A stretch of DNA of 64,000 bases. Source: Isochrysis galbana (taxonomy: Eukaryota > Haptophyta > Isochrysidales > Isochrysidaceae). Shown piece by piece: positions 29,997 to 40,474 of this stretch; positions within the stretch are counted from its first letter, which is position 1, and the number at the start of each line of letters is the position of its first letter. The notes beneath the pieces were generated by a model. The model did no database searches. It was not told where the DNA came from and saw nothing but the letters and a program-made list of their open reading frames with translations. Where the stretch lies: contig CM030934.1 in assembly GCA_018136815.1 (NCBI GenBank), positions 1,272,979-1,336,978 of the forward strand, in the 5' to 3' direction. The translations under genes and the position numbers were made by a program.

Positions 29997-32708
29997 ATGG
30001 TCGAGGAGACGGCGGGCAAGCCAGTCACTGCAGTGGTGCCTCCAGGCGGCAGAGAATGGCTTGAGGCTGCCAAAACCGGAGACCTCCAGCAGATGGAGAT
30101 TCTCCTTGCGGAGAACGCAGAGCTGCTATCTTATCGCGGCAAAGGCTGCTCCCTGGGCTTCATTGGGCACTCTGCTCTGCATTGGGCGGCCGCCAAAGGC
30201 CATATGACCGTCCTCTCGTGGCTGCTGCGGGAAGGTGCCGATATCTCTCTGGTCAACAATGCCGGATCCACCGCTCTGCACACGGCAGCACAGAACGGCC
30301 AGCAAGCGGCCACGGAGGCGTTGCTCTCTGCAGGGGCTGATCCAGCGGCTCAAGACGCAGACGGGTACACCGCGCGAGATGTCGCTGCGTCACGGGGGCA
30401 TGGGAGCGTTGCTCGTGTGCTAGAAGCTGCGACTGGAAAGAGTGCGCTCAGAGGCATCCTCGCCGGTCTTGCAGCACAGGGTGGGGGGTGGAAGGTGGGG
30501 CAGATGAAGGAGGCCCTGCGCCTCGGCCGGATCAGCTGCGAGGGCGTGACCGAGAAGTCAGAGCTTGAGTCCATGGTCCGGGAGCTCATGGAGGGTGAAA
30601 TTCTTGACGCGCACTCGCCCGGGAAAGTGGATGCTGCTTGTGTGTCGAACGCAGAAGCCACAGCCGATTCTCAGGGTGATAGCTCAAAGCCTTGTTCGTC
30701 AGTCGCAAGGGCCCCGGTTGAGCCGGCAGCAAGTGCTCCAGTTCGGAATATGCCTCCTAGCCACCCTACGAACACTCCTTCCGCTCTAGATGACCTTACG
30801 GATGACGAATCAGATGAAGTTACAGACCGTGTCCTCGCCGCTCAGGCCAAGCTTAGGGCGATGAAGGCAGCCCGCCAAGGGACAGCCGCTGTTGCAGCAG
30901 AGGCTGAATCGCGACAATCCAACATTTACTCACAAGATATGGTCAAAGGAGGTACAAGCAAAACGCAGCCGCCTGTGCCGACGGGCGGGCGAGAATGGTT
31001 GGAAGCGGCAAAACGGGGAGATGTAGCTGCATTGGAACGCTTACTTGCAGAGAACGCAGAGCTGCTATCTTATCGCGGCAAAGGCTGCTCCCTGGGCTTC
31101 ATTGGGCACTCTGCTCTGCATTGGGCGGCCGCCAAAGGCCATATGACCGTCCTCTCGTGGCTGCTGCGGGAAGGTGCCGATATCTCTCTGGTCAACAATG
31201 CCGGATCCACCGCTCTGCACACGGCAGCACAGAACGGCCAGCAAGCGGCCACGGAGGCGTTGCTCTCTGCAGGGGCTGATCCAGCGGCTCAAGACGCAGA
31301 CGGGTACACCGCGCGAGATGTCGCTGCGTCACGGGGGCATGGGAGCGTTGCTCGTGTGCTAGAAGCTGCGACTGGAAAGAGTGCGCTCAGAGGCATCCTC
31401 GCTGGTCTTGCAGCACAGGGTGGGGGGTGGAAGGTGGGGCAGATGAAGGAGGCCCTGCGCCTCGGCCGGATCAGCTGCGAGGGCGTGACCGAGAAGTCAG
31501 AGCTTGAGTCCATGGTCCGGGAGCTATTAGAGCGTGAGCAATCCGTTTGCACCGCTGTTGGCGGTACTCCGTCGTCTCCGGATGCGAAAGTGGTAAAAAC
31601 ATCGACCGATGGAAGTATACCGCAACCTCCTGTTTCAGCAAACTCTGAAGCTCCTAGCTCGGGAGCCGCCTCGGAGCCTTCAACCTTCCCCAATAGTAGC
31701 AGCTTGCAGATGCCCGCCCAAAATGCCCAGGGCGGTGGGCAGAGTGACGATGAGGACATGCCGGAGAGCACGCATCTGAAGGAGGCCGCTGAGCGATCGA
31801 AAGCCAAGGGCAATGCGTCCTTTGCTTCAGGCGACCTAGAAGCCGCAGTGAAACACTTCACTGTTGCCATACGACTGGACCCCTCTAACCATATTCTCTT
31901 TTCAAATCGTTCTGCTGCCCATGCATCGGCAGGCGCTGCCACAGAAGCGCTAGCAGATGCCGAGCGATGCGTCCAATTGGCGCCCGGTTGGGCAAAGGGC
32001 TATTCGCGGCAGGCGGCTGCCTACGTTATCTTGGGTCGATATCGTGAGGCGAATCGTGCCTATCGCACCGGCCTCGAAATCGAACCTGATAACGAAGGGC
32101 TGCGTCAGGGTCTCGACAGCCTTCGCACAATGCTCCGGCACGGAGATGTGACGTCGGAGCCAAAAGCCACATCTGATGCCTCCAACCATGCCAATAATCG
32201 CATGTCAAGCGCAAATGTAGATGCGCCGCCTACCACTACAGCAGCCACAACATCCTCTTCCGTGTCACCCACTACGGCGGGCGCTGCTGGTCGTCGTCCT
32301 TCCGGCGGCAATGTCGGTACGCGTTGGATCGAGGCGGCAAAAGCAGGCCAAATTGATGTAATGAGGTCGATTTTGAAAGAGGGGGGCAACGATTTGGTCC
32401 ACCACAAGGCACGAGGCATTGGTCACACGGCTCTTCACTGGGCCGCAGCACGTGGGGAAGTTCGCGTCATGGAGTGGCTGCTCTCTGTGGGCGCCACAGT
32501 CGACGCCCTAAATGCATCAGATGCTACTGCTCTTCATGCTGCTGCCGCAAACGGGCAAGCCTATGCCGTAGAGTTCTTGCTGCAAAATGGGGCGGATCCT
32601 TCATTGCGGAACGACGATGGAAAGACGGCGGCGGACGTAGCGGCCTCCAAAGGTAGGCCTGATCTCGCTTCTAAAATCCTGGAGGCTAGGAAGGGCATTG
32701 GTGGCTGA
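29997..32708 (+). CDS. Ankyrin-TPR scaffold protein with an internal near-identical duplication
   Basis: 903 aa. Block 1 (residues ~18-200) and block 2 (~330-515) are ankyrin repeats (HSALHWAAAKGHMTVLSWLLREGADI..., STALHTAAQNGQQAATEALLSAGADP) each followed by a helical tail. The TPR domain (~595-710; AKGNASFASGDLEAAVKHFT, LDPSNHILFSNRSAAH, YSRQAAAY) is of the STI1/Hop type that docks chaperone C-termini. A third, diverged ankyrin block closes the protein (~775-903). DNA 30107-30582 and 31046-31521 are almost identical. Start at 29997 was chosen because upstream codons are low-complexity and the Kozak-like context is good. Likely a chaperone-linked adaptor. Confidence 0.85.
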   Translation: MVEETAGKPVTAVVPPGGREWLEAAKTGDLQQMEILLAENAELLSYRGKGCSLGFIGHSALHWAAAKGHMTVLSWLLREGADISLVNNAGSTALHTAAQNGQQAATEALLSAGADPAAQDADGYTARDVAASRGHGSVARVLEAATGKSALRGILAGLAAQGGGWKVGQMKEALRLGRISCEGVTEKSELESMVRELMEGEILDAHSPGKVDAACVSNAEATADSQGDSSKPCSSVARAPVEPAASAPVRNMPPSHPTNTPSALDDLTDDESDEVTDRVLAAQAKLRAMKAARQGTAAVAAEAESRQSNIYSQDMVKGGTSKTQPPVPTGGREWLEAAKRGDVAALERLLAENAELLSYRGKGCSLGFIGHSALHWAAAKGHMTVLSWLLREGADISLVNNAGSTALHTAAQNGQQAATEALLSAGADPAAQDADGYTARDVAASRGHGSVARVLEAATGKSALRGILAGLAAQGGGWKVGQMKEALRLGRISCEGVTEKSELESMVRELLEREQSVCTAVGGTPSSPDAKVVKTSTDGSIPQPPVSANSEAPSSGAASEPSTFPNSSSLQMPAQNAQGGGQSDDEDMPESTHLKEAAERSKAKGNASFASGDLEAAVKHFTVAIRLDPSNHILFSNRSAAHASAGAATEALADAERCVQLAPGWAKGYSRQAAAYVILGRYREANRAYRTGLEIEPDNEGLRQGLDSLRTMLRHGDVTSEPKATSDASNHANNRMSSANVDAPPTTTAATTSSSVSPTTAGAAGRRPSGGNVGTRWIEAAKAGQIDVMRSILKEGGNDLVHHKARGIGHTALHWAAARGEVRVMEWLLSVGATVDALNASDATALHAAAANGQAYAVEFLLQNGADPSLRNDDGKTAADVAASKGRPDLASKILEARKGIGG

Positions 32709-33229
32709 ATGTGAAGGAAACCCAGTCATAGTACGCCGTTGCAGAACGCATGCTACATTGGCTGCATGCTACAATTGGCAATAGTATGCATGCACGTCGT
32801 TTACGAGTAGGGCGGTCAAACAGTGATTTATTACTACCATTATGTGGGGGGGCTGCACTTTTTGACCGTTCTCCAAAGCCCAAGAAAAAGCTCCGGTAGT
32901 AATACTACTACTACGCCGCACGCAATGGATATATCTTTGCATTTGAGAAAAAAACCTTTTAATATTCTTACCGCACTCGCGGCGAATGGAACCACTACCC
33001 ACTACAAGTAGCACGTAGCATACTCTCTACACCCCCATTCCCCGGCCCTTCTCCCCCCGCCATCAGGCGGCTCCCCCCGTACACTACTGGGGGGATTGGG
33101 GACGAGGGCTTAGATATGGTCCGGTGGGCCGCGCCCCCCCCCGGTGATCTTTCCCCCCCTTCCTCCTGTGTCTCCGCGAGTGGGCGGCCGACTCTGTCTC
33201 GTCTTATCCTGTAAACAGGCGCGAGACTT
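32709..33229. other. Intergenic with small inverted repeat
   Basis: GGTCAAACAGTG (32812-32823) faces CACTTTTTGACC (about 32856-32867). The phrase TAGGGCGGTCAAACAGTG recurs near 62643. AAACCTTTTAATATTCTTACC (32953-32973) resembles motifs at 6794 and 61402. No gene. Confidence 0.4.
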
Positions 33230-33679
33230 ACCGATTTTCCGGTGGGCGGAGCTCTCGCTCGCGCCCACCCCCTTCTCGGCGCTCTCTCTCCCCTCTCCTG
33301 CGGCACGCGCGATGGCGCGCCTGCGGCAGGCCTCCAGCTGCCCTCTGGCGGCCCCTGGAGGCTCCTGGAGGCCAGCTCAGGGGGCAGAGGAGGCTGGGGC
33401 TGGGCCCTGGCCTCCCCTGCCTCTCCCTCGCTGGCGCTCCCGAGCCTCTGGGGCCCCCAGTCTGCACCTGTCTGCCTGTCGACCAGGGGGGGAGGGGGGG
33501 TTGGAGCATTGGGCTGGTCACGAGGGGCCAGGATGGGCGAATGGGGCGAGTCTGTGGGGAAGGGAGTGGGTCAGTAGGGCAGTGGCCTCCTGGCAAGCCA
33601 TCAGGCATGCCAGGAGGATGGATGGTTCCTCCCCCATGGCAGGGGAGGAGTGGAGGGTCAACCAAGTATAAACTTAGTT
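33230..33679 (-). mobile_element. LINE-like 5' fragment (subfamily B)
   Basis: Related to 1-326 (GGCAAGCCATCAGGC, CCCCCATGGCAGGGGAGGAG). The hairpin at 33660-33679 (AACCAAG/CTTAGTT) is kept but the expected ATG is lost. The minus-strand frame is Pro/Gly/Arg-rich. Confidence 0.5.
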
Positions 33680-34034
33680 GTTTGCATTTGAGGAGGTCAC
33701 ATACGCCTCGCCGCACTCTTAGAGCCTAGGAGACATTCGATAGCATGGGGGCCGAGCGCCTCGAGCACACCGCACATTGACATTGAACTGATGACGACGA
33801 ACCACGACAAAGCACCCATTAGATTTCCACGATGGCTTGCACAGGCGAGCAAACCACCTCCACTTCAACGTTTCTACGTTCCTCTATCAGCAGCAAGTCC
33901 CTCGCCCTCGGCCTCGCGCTTGGTTTCGCACTGGGCTTGAACTTGAGCTTCTTAGAAGTGCATACACTTTGCGTTAACTGTGCCTAGTGTGTGTGTCTTT
34001 GGCCCAGATGGCGCGGCCTTTCAGCTTTCAGCTT

Positions 34035-34843
34035 TTAGACAGCACCCTCCCATACCATCGGTTGAGCCAGAATTGTCTTCAGGTGTTCGTTCAATTGAAT
34101 CATAGCTTCCACTTTCGCAGAGTGGCGTTCCAAGAACTGGAGCATTGAAGCACCGCGCGCTTGAACGGGATGAGTGCTCGAGGAGCTTGGCACAGCTGAT
34201 GATTCATTAGCATCTGCATCGTCGAGCCAAAGCTTTCGAGCAACACCGTCATTGTCTCGCAAACAATCAAGCATTTCACGTCCAGCTTCCCCGAGCCGAT
34301 CCATGACTTGCATCACTTCCTGCTGCAGTTGTTCATATCGGTCTTCCAACAACGTTGACAATACACGTTGGCTGTTGTATGCCGACGAGGCTTGTTCGAA
34401 AAGCTGGCGCACGTATAGTTCTCGCGCTTGTTGCTCGCGCTTTGCCTCCTGATTTTCTTTCTCCGCGAGGTCTGCATTACGCGAGGCCGCTGCATCTTGT
34501 TGCATGCGCAGCAATTCGAGGGTCTGATCCTCTGAGTGCACAGCCAGCTCAATCGCCGCGATCTTTTTCCGCAGTTCGTCGCGCTCTGTGCCAGGGGATA
34601 CGGGGCCGAGTCAGTGATTGCACCACTTGAAGAGGGGTACTAACAAGCAGCAGGAGACTGGACGGATTTCGTACCCTGCTCACTGCGCTCGAGCTTTGCG
34701 GATGCCGTGCTGACTCGGTTGCACGCCATCTCCCACCGCCGGTGTTGGTCATCGATTCCCTCGCGCATCTGGCGGCTCATCAGCTCAAAGTCGGCCTGAC
34801 GGAGCCCCTGATGCCTCCCATCGAACTCTACTTCCTCGATCAT
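34035..34843 (-). CDS. Coiled-coil protein, two exons, hypothetical
   Basis: Exon 1 34843-34675, exon 2 34585-34035, 89-bp intron (GTACGA...CAG), 239 aa. The junction restores a continuous heptad-rich stretch (...KLERSEQ|ERDELRKKIAAIELAV...). Most of the protein is predicted coiled coil: HSEDQTLELLRMQQDAAASR, EKENQEAKREQQARELYVRQ, LLEDRYEQLQQEVMQVMDRL, and FLERHSAKVEAMIQLNEHLK near the C-terminus. No family could be named. A structural or cytoskeletal role is possible but not shown. Confidence 0.7.
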
Positions 34844-35238
34844 GGCCAAGCTGGGCAGAAGTTTGGAGACAGTGGATTGGGAGGGGGGAAGAGGGCGGCC
34901 GGAATGCCACAGTCGACTGAGGGGTGGATGGGGCGCTGGAGGCGCGAAATCTCTCCTCCTCTCTTTTTCTGATTCTTTACTATGGGAGTATACCTTACTA
35001 CGAGCTCTTATCTGCAGGCGGCAGAGCACTAGAGTAATGCACACACAAGCAAGCTCCTTTCTACTATCCCCTCCAATGAATAAAATTCGAACTTGACCGC
35101 GAAAAATACGATGTTCACGAAAAAACGCTTCAAGTCACGGGGTGACTCGCCTAAGGTGAACTTGCACACTCGCGCGACGCCACACGCCACACATGCATTA
35201 TCACTCCCTCCCCTTTACATATTACATACCCGATTCGC

Positions 35239-35520
35239 AACTAAGTTTAAATATTTGGTTCGCCCATGGGGGGGGCACGGGGGCACGAGCCCCCCCCCTC
35301 TCTCCACTCCCCCACTGCTGTGGGCCAGGTGCCCGGTGTGGCCCTTCCCGCCGTACCCATTGGCGCGCTCAAGCAGACCTCAGACCTGCATGGGCATTGT
35401 TGAGCAGAGGAAGAGGAAGGTCTGCCAAATACAAATACCACGCCCCACCTCCCTTCCCCTTGCCCCTGCCCCAATCCCCCCCGCACCCCCCCCCCCCGCC
35501 CCCCGCCCTCTTCCCCCCCT
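35239..35520 (+). mobile_element. LINE-like 5' fragment (subfamily B)
   Basis: Hairpin AACTAAG...TTTGGTT (35239-35260, with two G-U pairs if RNA), then ATG 5 nt later at 35266 and a C-rich frame matching, in reverse, the copies at 1-326 and 54050-54179. Confidence 0.5.
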
Positions 35521-35689
35521 TACGCCCTCTCTCCTACTTCTACTTCAGTCGTGTTCACGTTCACGTTCACGGTTGCATTCTGCATTCTTTAATTAACCAC
35601 ACGGGGCACGGGGCATGGTGGCAAAATGACAAAAGTGCCCGCTGCTTTCCCTCCGACCGGCAAAGGTGACGGGCAAAGCTGCTTACGTA

Positions 35690-36180
35690 CTTACGTACCA
35701 AAATATAGAAAGCAAACGGGGGCGGGATTAAGGAAACGGCGCCTTAACGATAATGCTTCAACGTAAATCTCATAATAGAAGATAGAAAGAAGCGAATCCT
35801 GTGCGATGATTTCGTCATAGACAACTGCCTATATTCCTCAATTGATCTAGCATGTGCTTGATGCGTTTGGTGTCGTAATGCGGAGAGTAATTCGTAGAAT
35901 TGCGTTGAATGTCCGTATGTCTTATTCGTGATCATTTCATCTATATCTTTTCAAACAGAACACAGAACCTTGAACCTTCGATGCTTGTTCTTCAAACAAA
36001 TAAGCTTGTGCATTCATATTTATGCTTATTCGTGTTTATATCATTGTGACACGTATGGTCTTAACATCGAGGAGGCGTTCTCCACATGCATTGTTGAAAC
36101 TCATCAATGATTCCAAGTGGGAAAGTGGTTAGATTACGCAGTCTCTGTATTAATTCTGATGAGCTATATCTTTTTTCACG
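35690..36180. other. AT-rich island without a recognised gene
   Basis: Base composition is visibly more AT-rich than the rest of the window. Short open frames only. It abuts the LINE remnant at 36185. Confidence 0.4.
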
Positions 36181-36184
36181 TTTG

Positions 36185-37030
36185 CCTGCAGCGGACACCG
36201 CGTTTGTTGCGGAGGCACAATCCTTGCGTGAACCGCGCGCACGGCTTAGGAGGGTCTTTTCCTAGTGCCTCTCGCACCGTCTTGGGGCGCGGAGCGGTCT
36301 GCCAGGCTTCCTTGCGTTCCTTGCGCTTCGCCGCTTCGGCGTCGCAATTGCACAGTCGGTGAGCCGGAAGGAGATTCCTCGCCACTTCTTTCTGGGCGCC
36401 AGCCTTTGCAGCCCCTCAGGCTGCCATGAACCATTAGCTTGTGGTGAGATTGCATGGCCGGCGGCATTTGCAGAGTTTTGCATGCACGCACGGCGTAATT
36501 CACCGGTACCACCGTGTTGTCGACGTTGAGGAGGAGTTTACGAAGGAAGTTGCTCGTAAGAAACGACCCTTGGGTCGCTGCGACGTACAGGTGCCAGCGC
36601 GGGGCGTGGGCTACTTTGGACACGAATGTGCCCGACTCACCCTTCGAGCTTCATGCGCTCGCGGTTCCCCTTGAGAAAAGTGAGTCCTTCTTTCTCCACT
36701 GCTTTGACCAAGGTGCTCAGCGTGATTTTCGAGGCTTGCGCAAGTCCGTCGGCCTCCACTACGAAGTGGGCTGCGACATCCTGAAGGGCCTCGTATCGCC
36801 TTCCGCGACGAGGTGCCCTTCTTTTTGAGTTTTTCTTCGATTGACTCGATAATTTTCACTTGGACCGCGACGTCGACTTGATGGACGCGGATGGTGGTTT
36901 GAAGCCCATACATAGCGGGCCTGGAATTGTTGGGCGCAGTCCTCGTTCACTGCTATGTGCCATGGGCCCCGCAAGGAGCGTGCCCAGAAATCCGGCTCGG
37001 GGTCGACGCCCTCGACCCTCGAGCTCGAGC
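36185..37030 (-). pseudogene. Decayed LINE-like ORF1 fragment
   Basis: Minus-strand pieces in shifting frames (SKVAHAPRWHLYVAATQGSF; NYAVRACKTLQMPPAMQSHH; CARFTQGLCLRNKRGVRC) align with the central and Cys-rich part of the ORF1 at 8499-7214. Several frameshifts mean it is not translatable as one protein. Confidence 0.7.
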
Positions 37031-37299
37031 AGACCAGGAACGCGGCTTACAAATAGCGTCCAAAAAAACCAAGGATCTCTTTGACACCCCCCCCCCCTGT
37101 TGCGCGCGGTACTCAGCAATCGGCGCAAATATCCACCCGCACTACACGCGACCCGCCACGCGGCGCAGCTGCGGCAGGCCCCCACCGACCTGCGCCTCAC
37201 AGGCGCACAGAGCCGCTGCGCCGCTGCACGGTGCTGTCACGAGTTGGCGCACCCCCCCGTACAAATACGGTACCTAAACGGATAAAGGTACCCAGCTTT

Positions 37300-37945
37300 A
37301 TAGGACGAGCCCTACAATGTAGGACGACGTTGTGAACTATGAAGACACGGTTCAATCTAGGAATGGGGAGCTAGGATTTGGTTTCTGTGTTCATCTCATT
37401 GCCCTCATTGAGTCCTCCTAGAGGCTCAATCAAGACACCATTCTCAAAGCATAATGAGTTATTTGCCACTCGCGGAAGCCTTCCCGGCAAAAAATGGCGT
37501 TGTCCTACGAATTGCCGCAAACACCTGAGGACACGATTTGAGACTCATGATGAGCTCCCTAGAACTTGCTCCCACGAGATGAAATGCTCTTTGGCATGAG
37601 TTCTTTTCGACCTTCAGTGGAGACCAAGCTTGGTTTTGAAGCCCAATGAGAGTTTTGGCTGCTTTTGCCTCTTGCGGGGCAAAAATACAACTCTCGACGC
37701 ACCCGATGGCCTCCCATGGCCGAAGTACTCAGTTCACGCTGGAGCCGAAAGCTCGGTCAAGACGAAGTCTACAGCCTTGGCCATAGTGGAAGCTAAGGAT
37801 CTCAAGACTGAGTTGGGACTATCCTTCAGTTGGTGGGAAGTCCCAATCCTTCACTCTCAAAAGTTGTGTGGCTTTCAAGCTCAGGGTCCTACAAATACAC
37901 CGAAATCGTAGGACGCGGTCCTATAATGTAGGACGGAACTTTTTA
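37300..37945. other. Segment bounded by GTAGGACG repeats
   Basis: CCTACAATGTAGGACG (37311-37326) and CCTATAATGTAGGACG (37921-37936) bracket ~600 bp of lower GC with no recognised product. It may be a non-autonomous element. Confidence 0.35.
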
Positions 37946-38125
37946 GCCGTAAAACGGTGGGGATTTGAAACACGGTAAAAACGGGCTGTTTTTGGCCTCC
38001 GTAGAAACATGGTAAACGCGGGTTTCCGCCCACCTATGTCCATGACGCTAAGAAATAGAAATAGCAGTAGGGGCAACTGAAACCTCTAACAGTAAAGTCT
38101 ACCGTTTATTTAGGCCCGGTGGGAG

Positions 38126-39445
38126 ATGTCGGCCGACGCGACGGTGTATGTGGGAGGTCTGCAGAAGGGCACGCTGCAAGAGGAGCTGGCGCGGGCATTC
38201 TCGCCGCTTCAAGTGATTCATGCGGTAATCTCGCGCTCCTTTGGCTTCGTCACCTTCGCCACGCCCGCCGAGGCCGCTCAGGCTGTCGCGATGAAGGACG
38301 TCCTGGTGTGCAACCGGCCTATCCACGCTGCTCTACGCCATGGCGGCAGCACTGCAGGTGGCAGCACGGCGAGCAATGCGCGCACGACCTCGCTCGCGGG
38401 ACGATCAGTCTCCTCGGGGGGCGGACGGTCTGTCTTTGTGCATCGGATTAGCAGAGAGGCCCACGCGCTACAGGTGCAGGCACAGCTGACCGAGAGGTGC
38501 CTGGCGCTGGGAGTGGCTGCACGAGTCGTGGTGCCGCGGAAGCAAGGCGGCGGACACCCGCCGCAGCACCGAGGTTTTGCATTCTTGGAGTGCTCTTCTG
38601 CCGGTGATGTCGCCATTCTCTTGGCTGGGCTACCGGGCGCAGGATGGGCTACAGAGCCTGTCCGCAAGAAAAGGGGGAAGAACGAGAAGCGTGGAAAGCG
38701 GAGTGGGGGGAGGCGCGGCGGAGGCCATCAGGGTGGTGGCCGGGGTAGTAAGTCGAGTGGAAATCGCGGCCAACATACTGCCGGGGCTGCTGATGGGTCG
38801 GAGGAAGAGGATGGCTATGAGGATGACTGGGAAGATGAAGACGGTGAGGAGGACGAACGCGAGGAGAGTGCATCTTGCACTCCAGCCAAAAGGAAGGATC
38901 TTGAAGGCCCCTTAACGTCAACTCTCATGAAGAACCCAGTGCCAGCAAACCCGATGTCCAACTTATCCGATATGGAGCTCCGGGCCTTGATGGCGGATGT
39001 CCAAATGGCGAGCGAGGGCTGGGGAAGCCACACGGATGCGTGCGTGGCGGCCATGGCTTCGTTTGTTGCAGAATCTCGCGACTGGGCTGTAAATGTCCAA
39101 GGCTTCATGGTAGAACACTGCCGCTGCTTTGAGGCAACGGAGGAGAACCAGCTCGAATGGCACGAATTGCATCAGCAGCTGTGCACGCTGATCGAGGGTA
39201 TGCTTGAGCGTGAGCTTGCCAAGCTAGGCGTCGCTCCCGAAGACTTTGTCGAACGCATGCGCAATGAGTGTGCGAACAAGGGCCTTACCGGGGGAGGGGC
39301 TGCGGAAGAGCTACTTGACGCGGTGCTCGCGATGGATGACTTCCGCTTTTTCAAGGAGCAAATGCTGAGGCTCAAGGCTGATCTTGAGCTATTGAACTTG
39401 GACACTGACACCCTCGACATCTTTACCAAACCGCCGCAGCGATAA
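38126..39445 (+). CDS. RRM and BART-domain fusion protein
   Basis: 439 aa. RRM1 at residues 5-75: VYVGGL (7-12) is RNP2 and SFGFVTFA (38-45) RNP1. A second RRM-like unit lies at ~105-180 (SVFVHRISRE...HRGFAFLECSS). A Gly/Arg/Lys-rich stretch (~180-215), probably nucleic-acid binding, and an acidic block (~222-250) follow. The C-terminal ~150 residues (FMVEHCRCFEATEENQLEWH, LIEGMLERELAKLGVAPEDF, MDDFRFFKEQMLRLKADLE) resemble the BART domain that binds ARL2/ARL3 GTPases. RRM proteins bind RNA, so this could tether RNA to a small-GTPase pathway. Single exon with clear start. Confidence 0.8.
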   Translation: MSADATVYVGGLQKGTLQEELARAFSPLQVIHAVISRSFGFVTFATPAEAAQAVAMKDVLVCNRPIHAALRHGGSTAGGSTASNARTTSLAGRSVSSGGGRSVFVHRISREAHALQVQAQLTERCLALGVAARVVVPRKQGGGHPPQHRGFAFLECSSAGDVAILLAGLPGAGWATEPVRKKRGKNEKRGKRSGGRRGGGHQGGGRGSKSSGNRGQHTAGAADGSEEEDGYEDDWEDEDGEEDEREESASCTPAKRKDLEGPLTSTLMKNPVPANPMSNLSDMELRALMADVQMASEGWGSHTDACVAAMASFVAESRDWAVNVQGFMVEHCRCFEATEENQLEWHELHQQLCTLIEGMLERELAKLGVAPEDFVERMRNECANKGLTGGGAAEELLDAVLAMDDFRFFKEQMLRLKADLELLNLDTDTLDIFTKPPQR

Positions 39446-39667
39446 GTGTTCTTGTTGCTATGGATCACCCATGCCACTACCATGCCACACAACAGCATCG
39501 CACAACAATGCCTGCATTCTGTTTTTGTGCAAGTACCTAGGCCACAACTTTACTATGCTATGCTCGCTGCCAACCTATAACTTTGCACCCCATGGCGTAG
39601 TGGGTCCTTCTTCAAACTCGATTTACGTGCGCTCCGTTGTTGGCTTTTGCTCTTGTCTTACACTCAA

Positions 39668-39865
39668 CTATCGGTAAAACGATAGGGTCATGGAGCGCGC
39701 GCCGCCCCCCGCTCTCGCTGCCGCCACCCTCGCCGCGATGGACGAAGCATTCCCGGACCTGGACACCCCTCTGTCACCGAAGCGACCGCGTCAAGACGAC
39801 CCACCCGACCAGGTGGGCGCGAGAGCCAGTGGGCCACGCCCGTGCACCACCATGAACGGCCCGAC
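39668..39865 (+). mobile_element. LINE-like 5' fragment (subfamily A) with ORF1 start
   Basis: Hairpin CTATCG-GTAAAA-CGATAG (39668-39685), ATG 4 nt later at 39690, frame MERAPPPALAAATLAAMDEA matching 18341. Similarity ends near 39860, where another repeat begins. Confidence 0.55.
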
Positions 39866-39951
39866 TGACGGATCGAGCATGACCACTGGCTCGATATGCG
39901 ATGATTCGGAAGGGAAACGATCGGCGGGAGGCGCGGCGAAGGTGGCCGGAA
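39866..39951. repeat. Dispersed repeat shared with 42386-42471
   Basis: About 85 bp, including GATCGAGCATGACCACTGGC. Read on the minus strand it encodes part of a Ser/Pro-rich gag-like frame at 42347-42760. Confidence 0.6.
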
Positions 39952-39952
39952 T

Positions 39953-40079
39953 CCAGAATTTCATTCTTGTTCATTCACCCGACTCCCGGCGGGGAGGAGG
40001 GGCAAAGCGCCGCGCCAGCCGCCGGTGCCGCGCTCGCGACGGAGTGGCTTCGAGCCCTCCGGCAACGCTCGACTCGACA
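39953..40079 (+). repeat. LTR 3'-end fragment
   Basis: Matches 25393-25512 and 47013-47128, ending CTCGACTCGACA. Confidence 0.65.
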
Positions 40080-40474
40080 GAGCTCCGCCCACAACGGCCT
40101 GACATTTAATTTGGGCTATCGCCACATACAACTAGGGTTAAATCAGATGGGCTGTAGACTGTGAGAGCTTTCCCGATTCGCTGATTGGTTCAGCGCGTAA
40201 AGATATTTTGCCCGATCGCACGCAAACAGAAGCACTACCTACCTACTCGGTCATTGTGAACTGCTCACACATGGATGATGAGAGACTGAATGAATGAGTT
40301 ACACGCTACAACATTTTGAGCCCTCTCCTTTGTTGTTTGTGCGCATGCTAGCCGATCTGCACGCTAGTGGCCAAAACAAGGACCATGGCCCGCCAACAAG
40401 CCTCGGCATGCTCGCCTCATTCAACAATGAGAAATGAGCTAGAATGAGAGCCTAGCACTAGTTTGCCTTCACGG

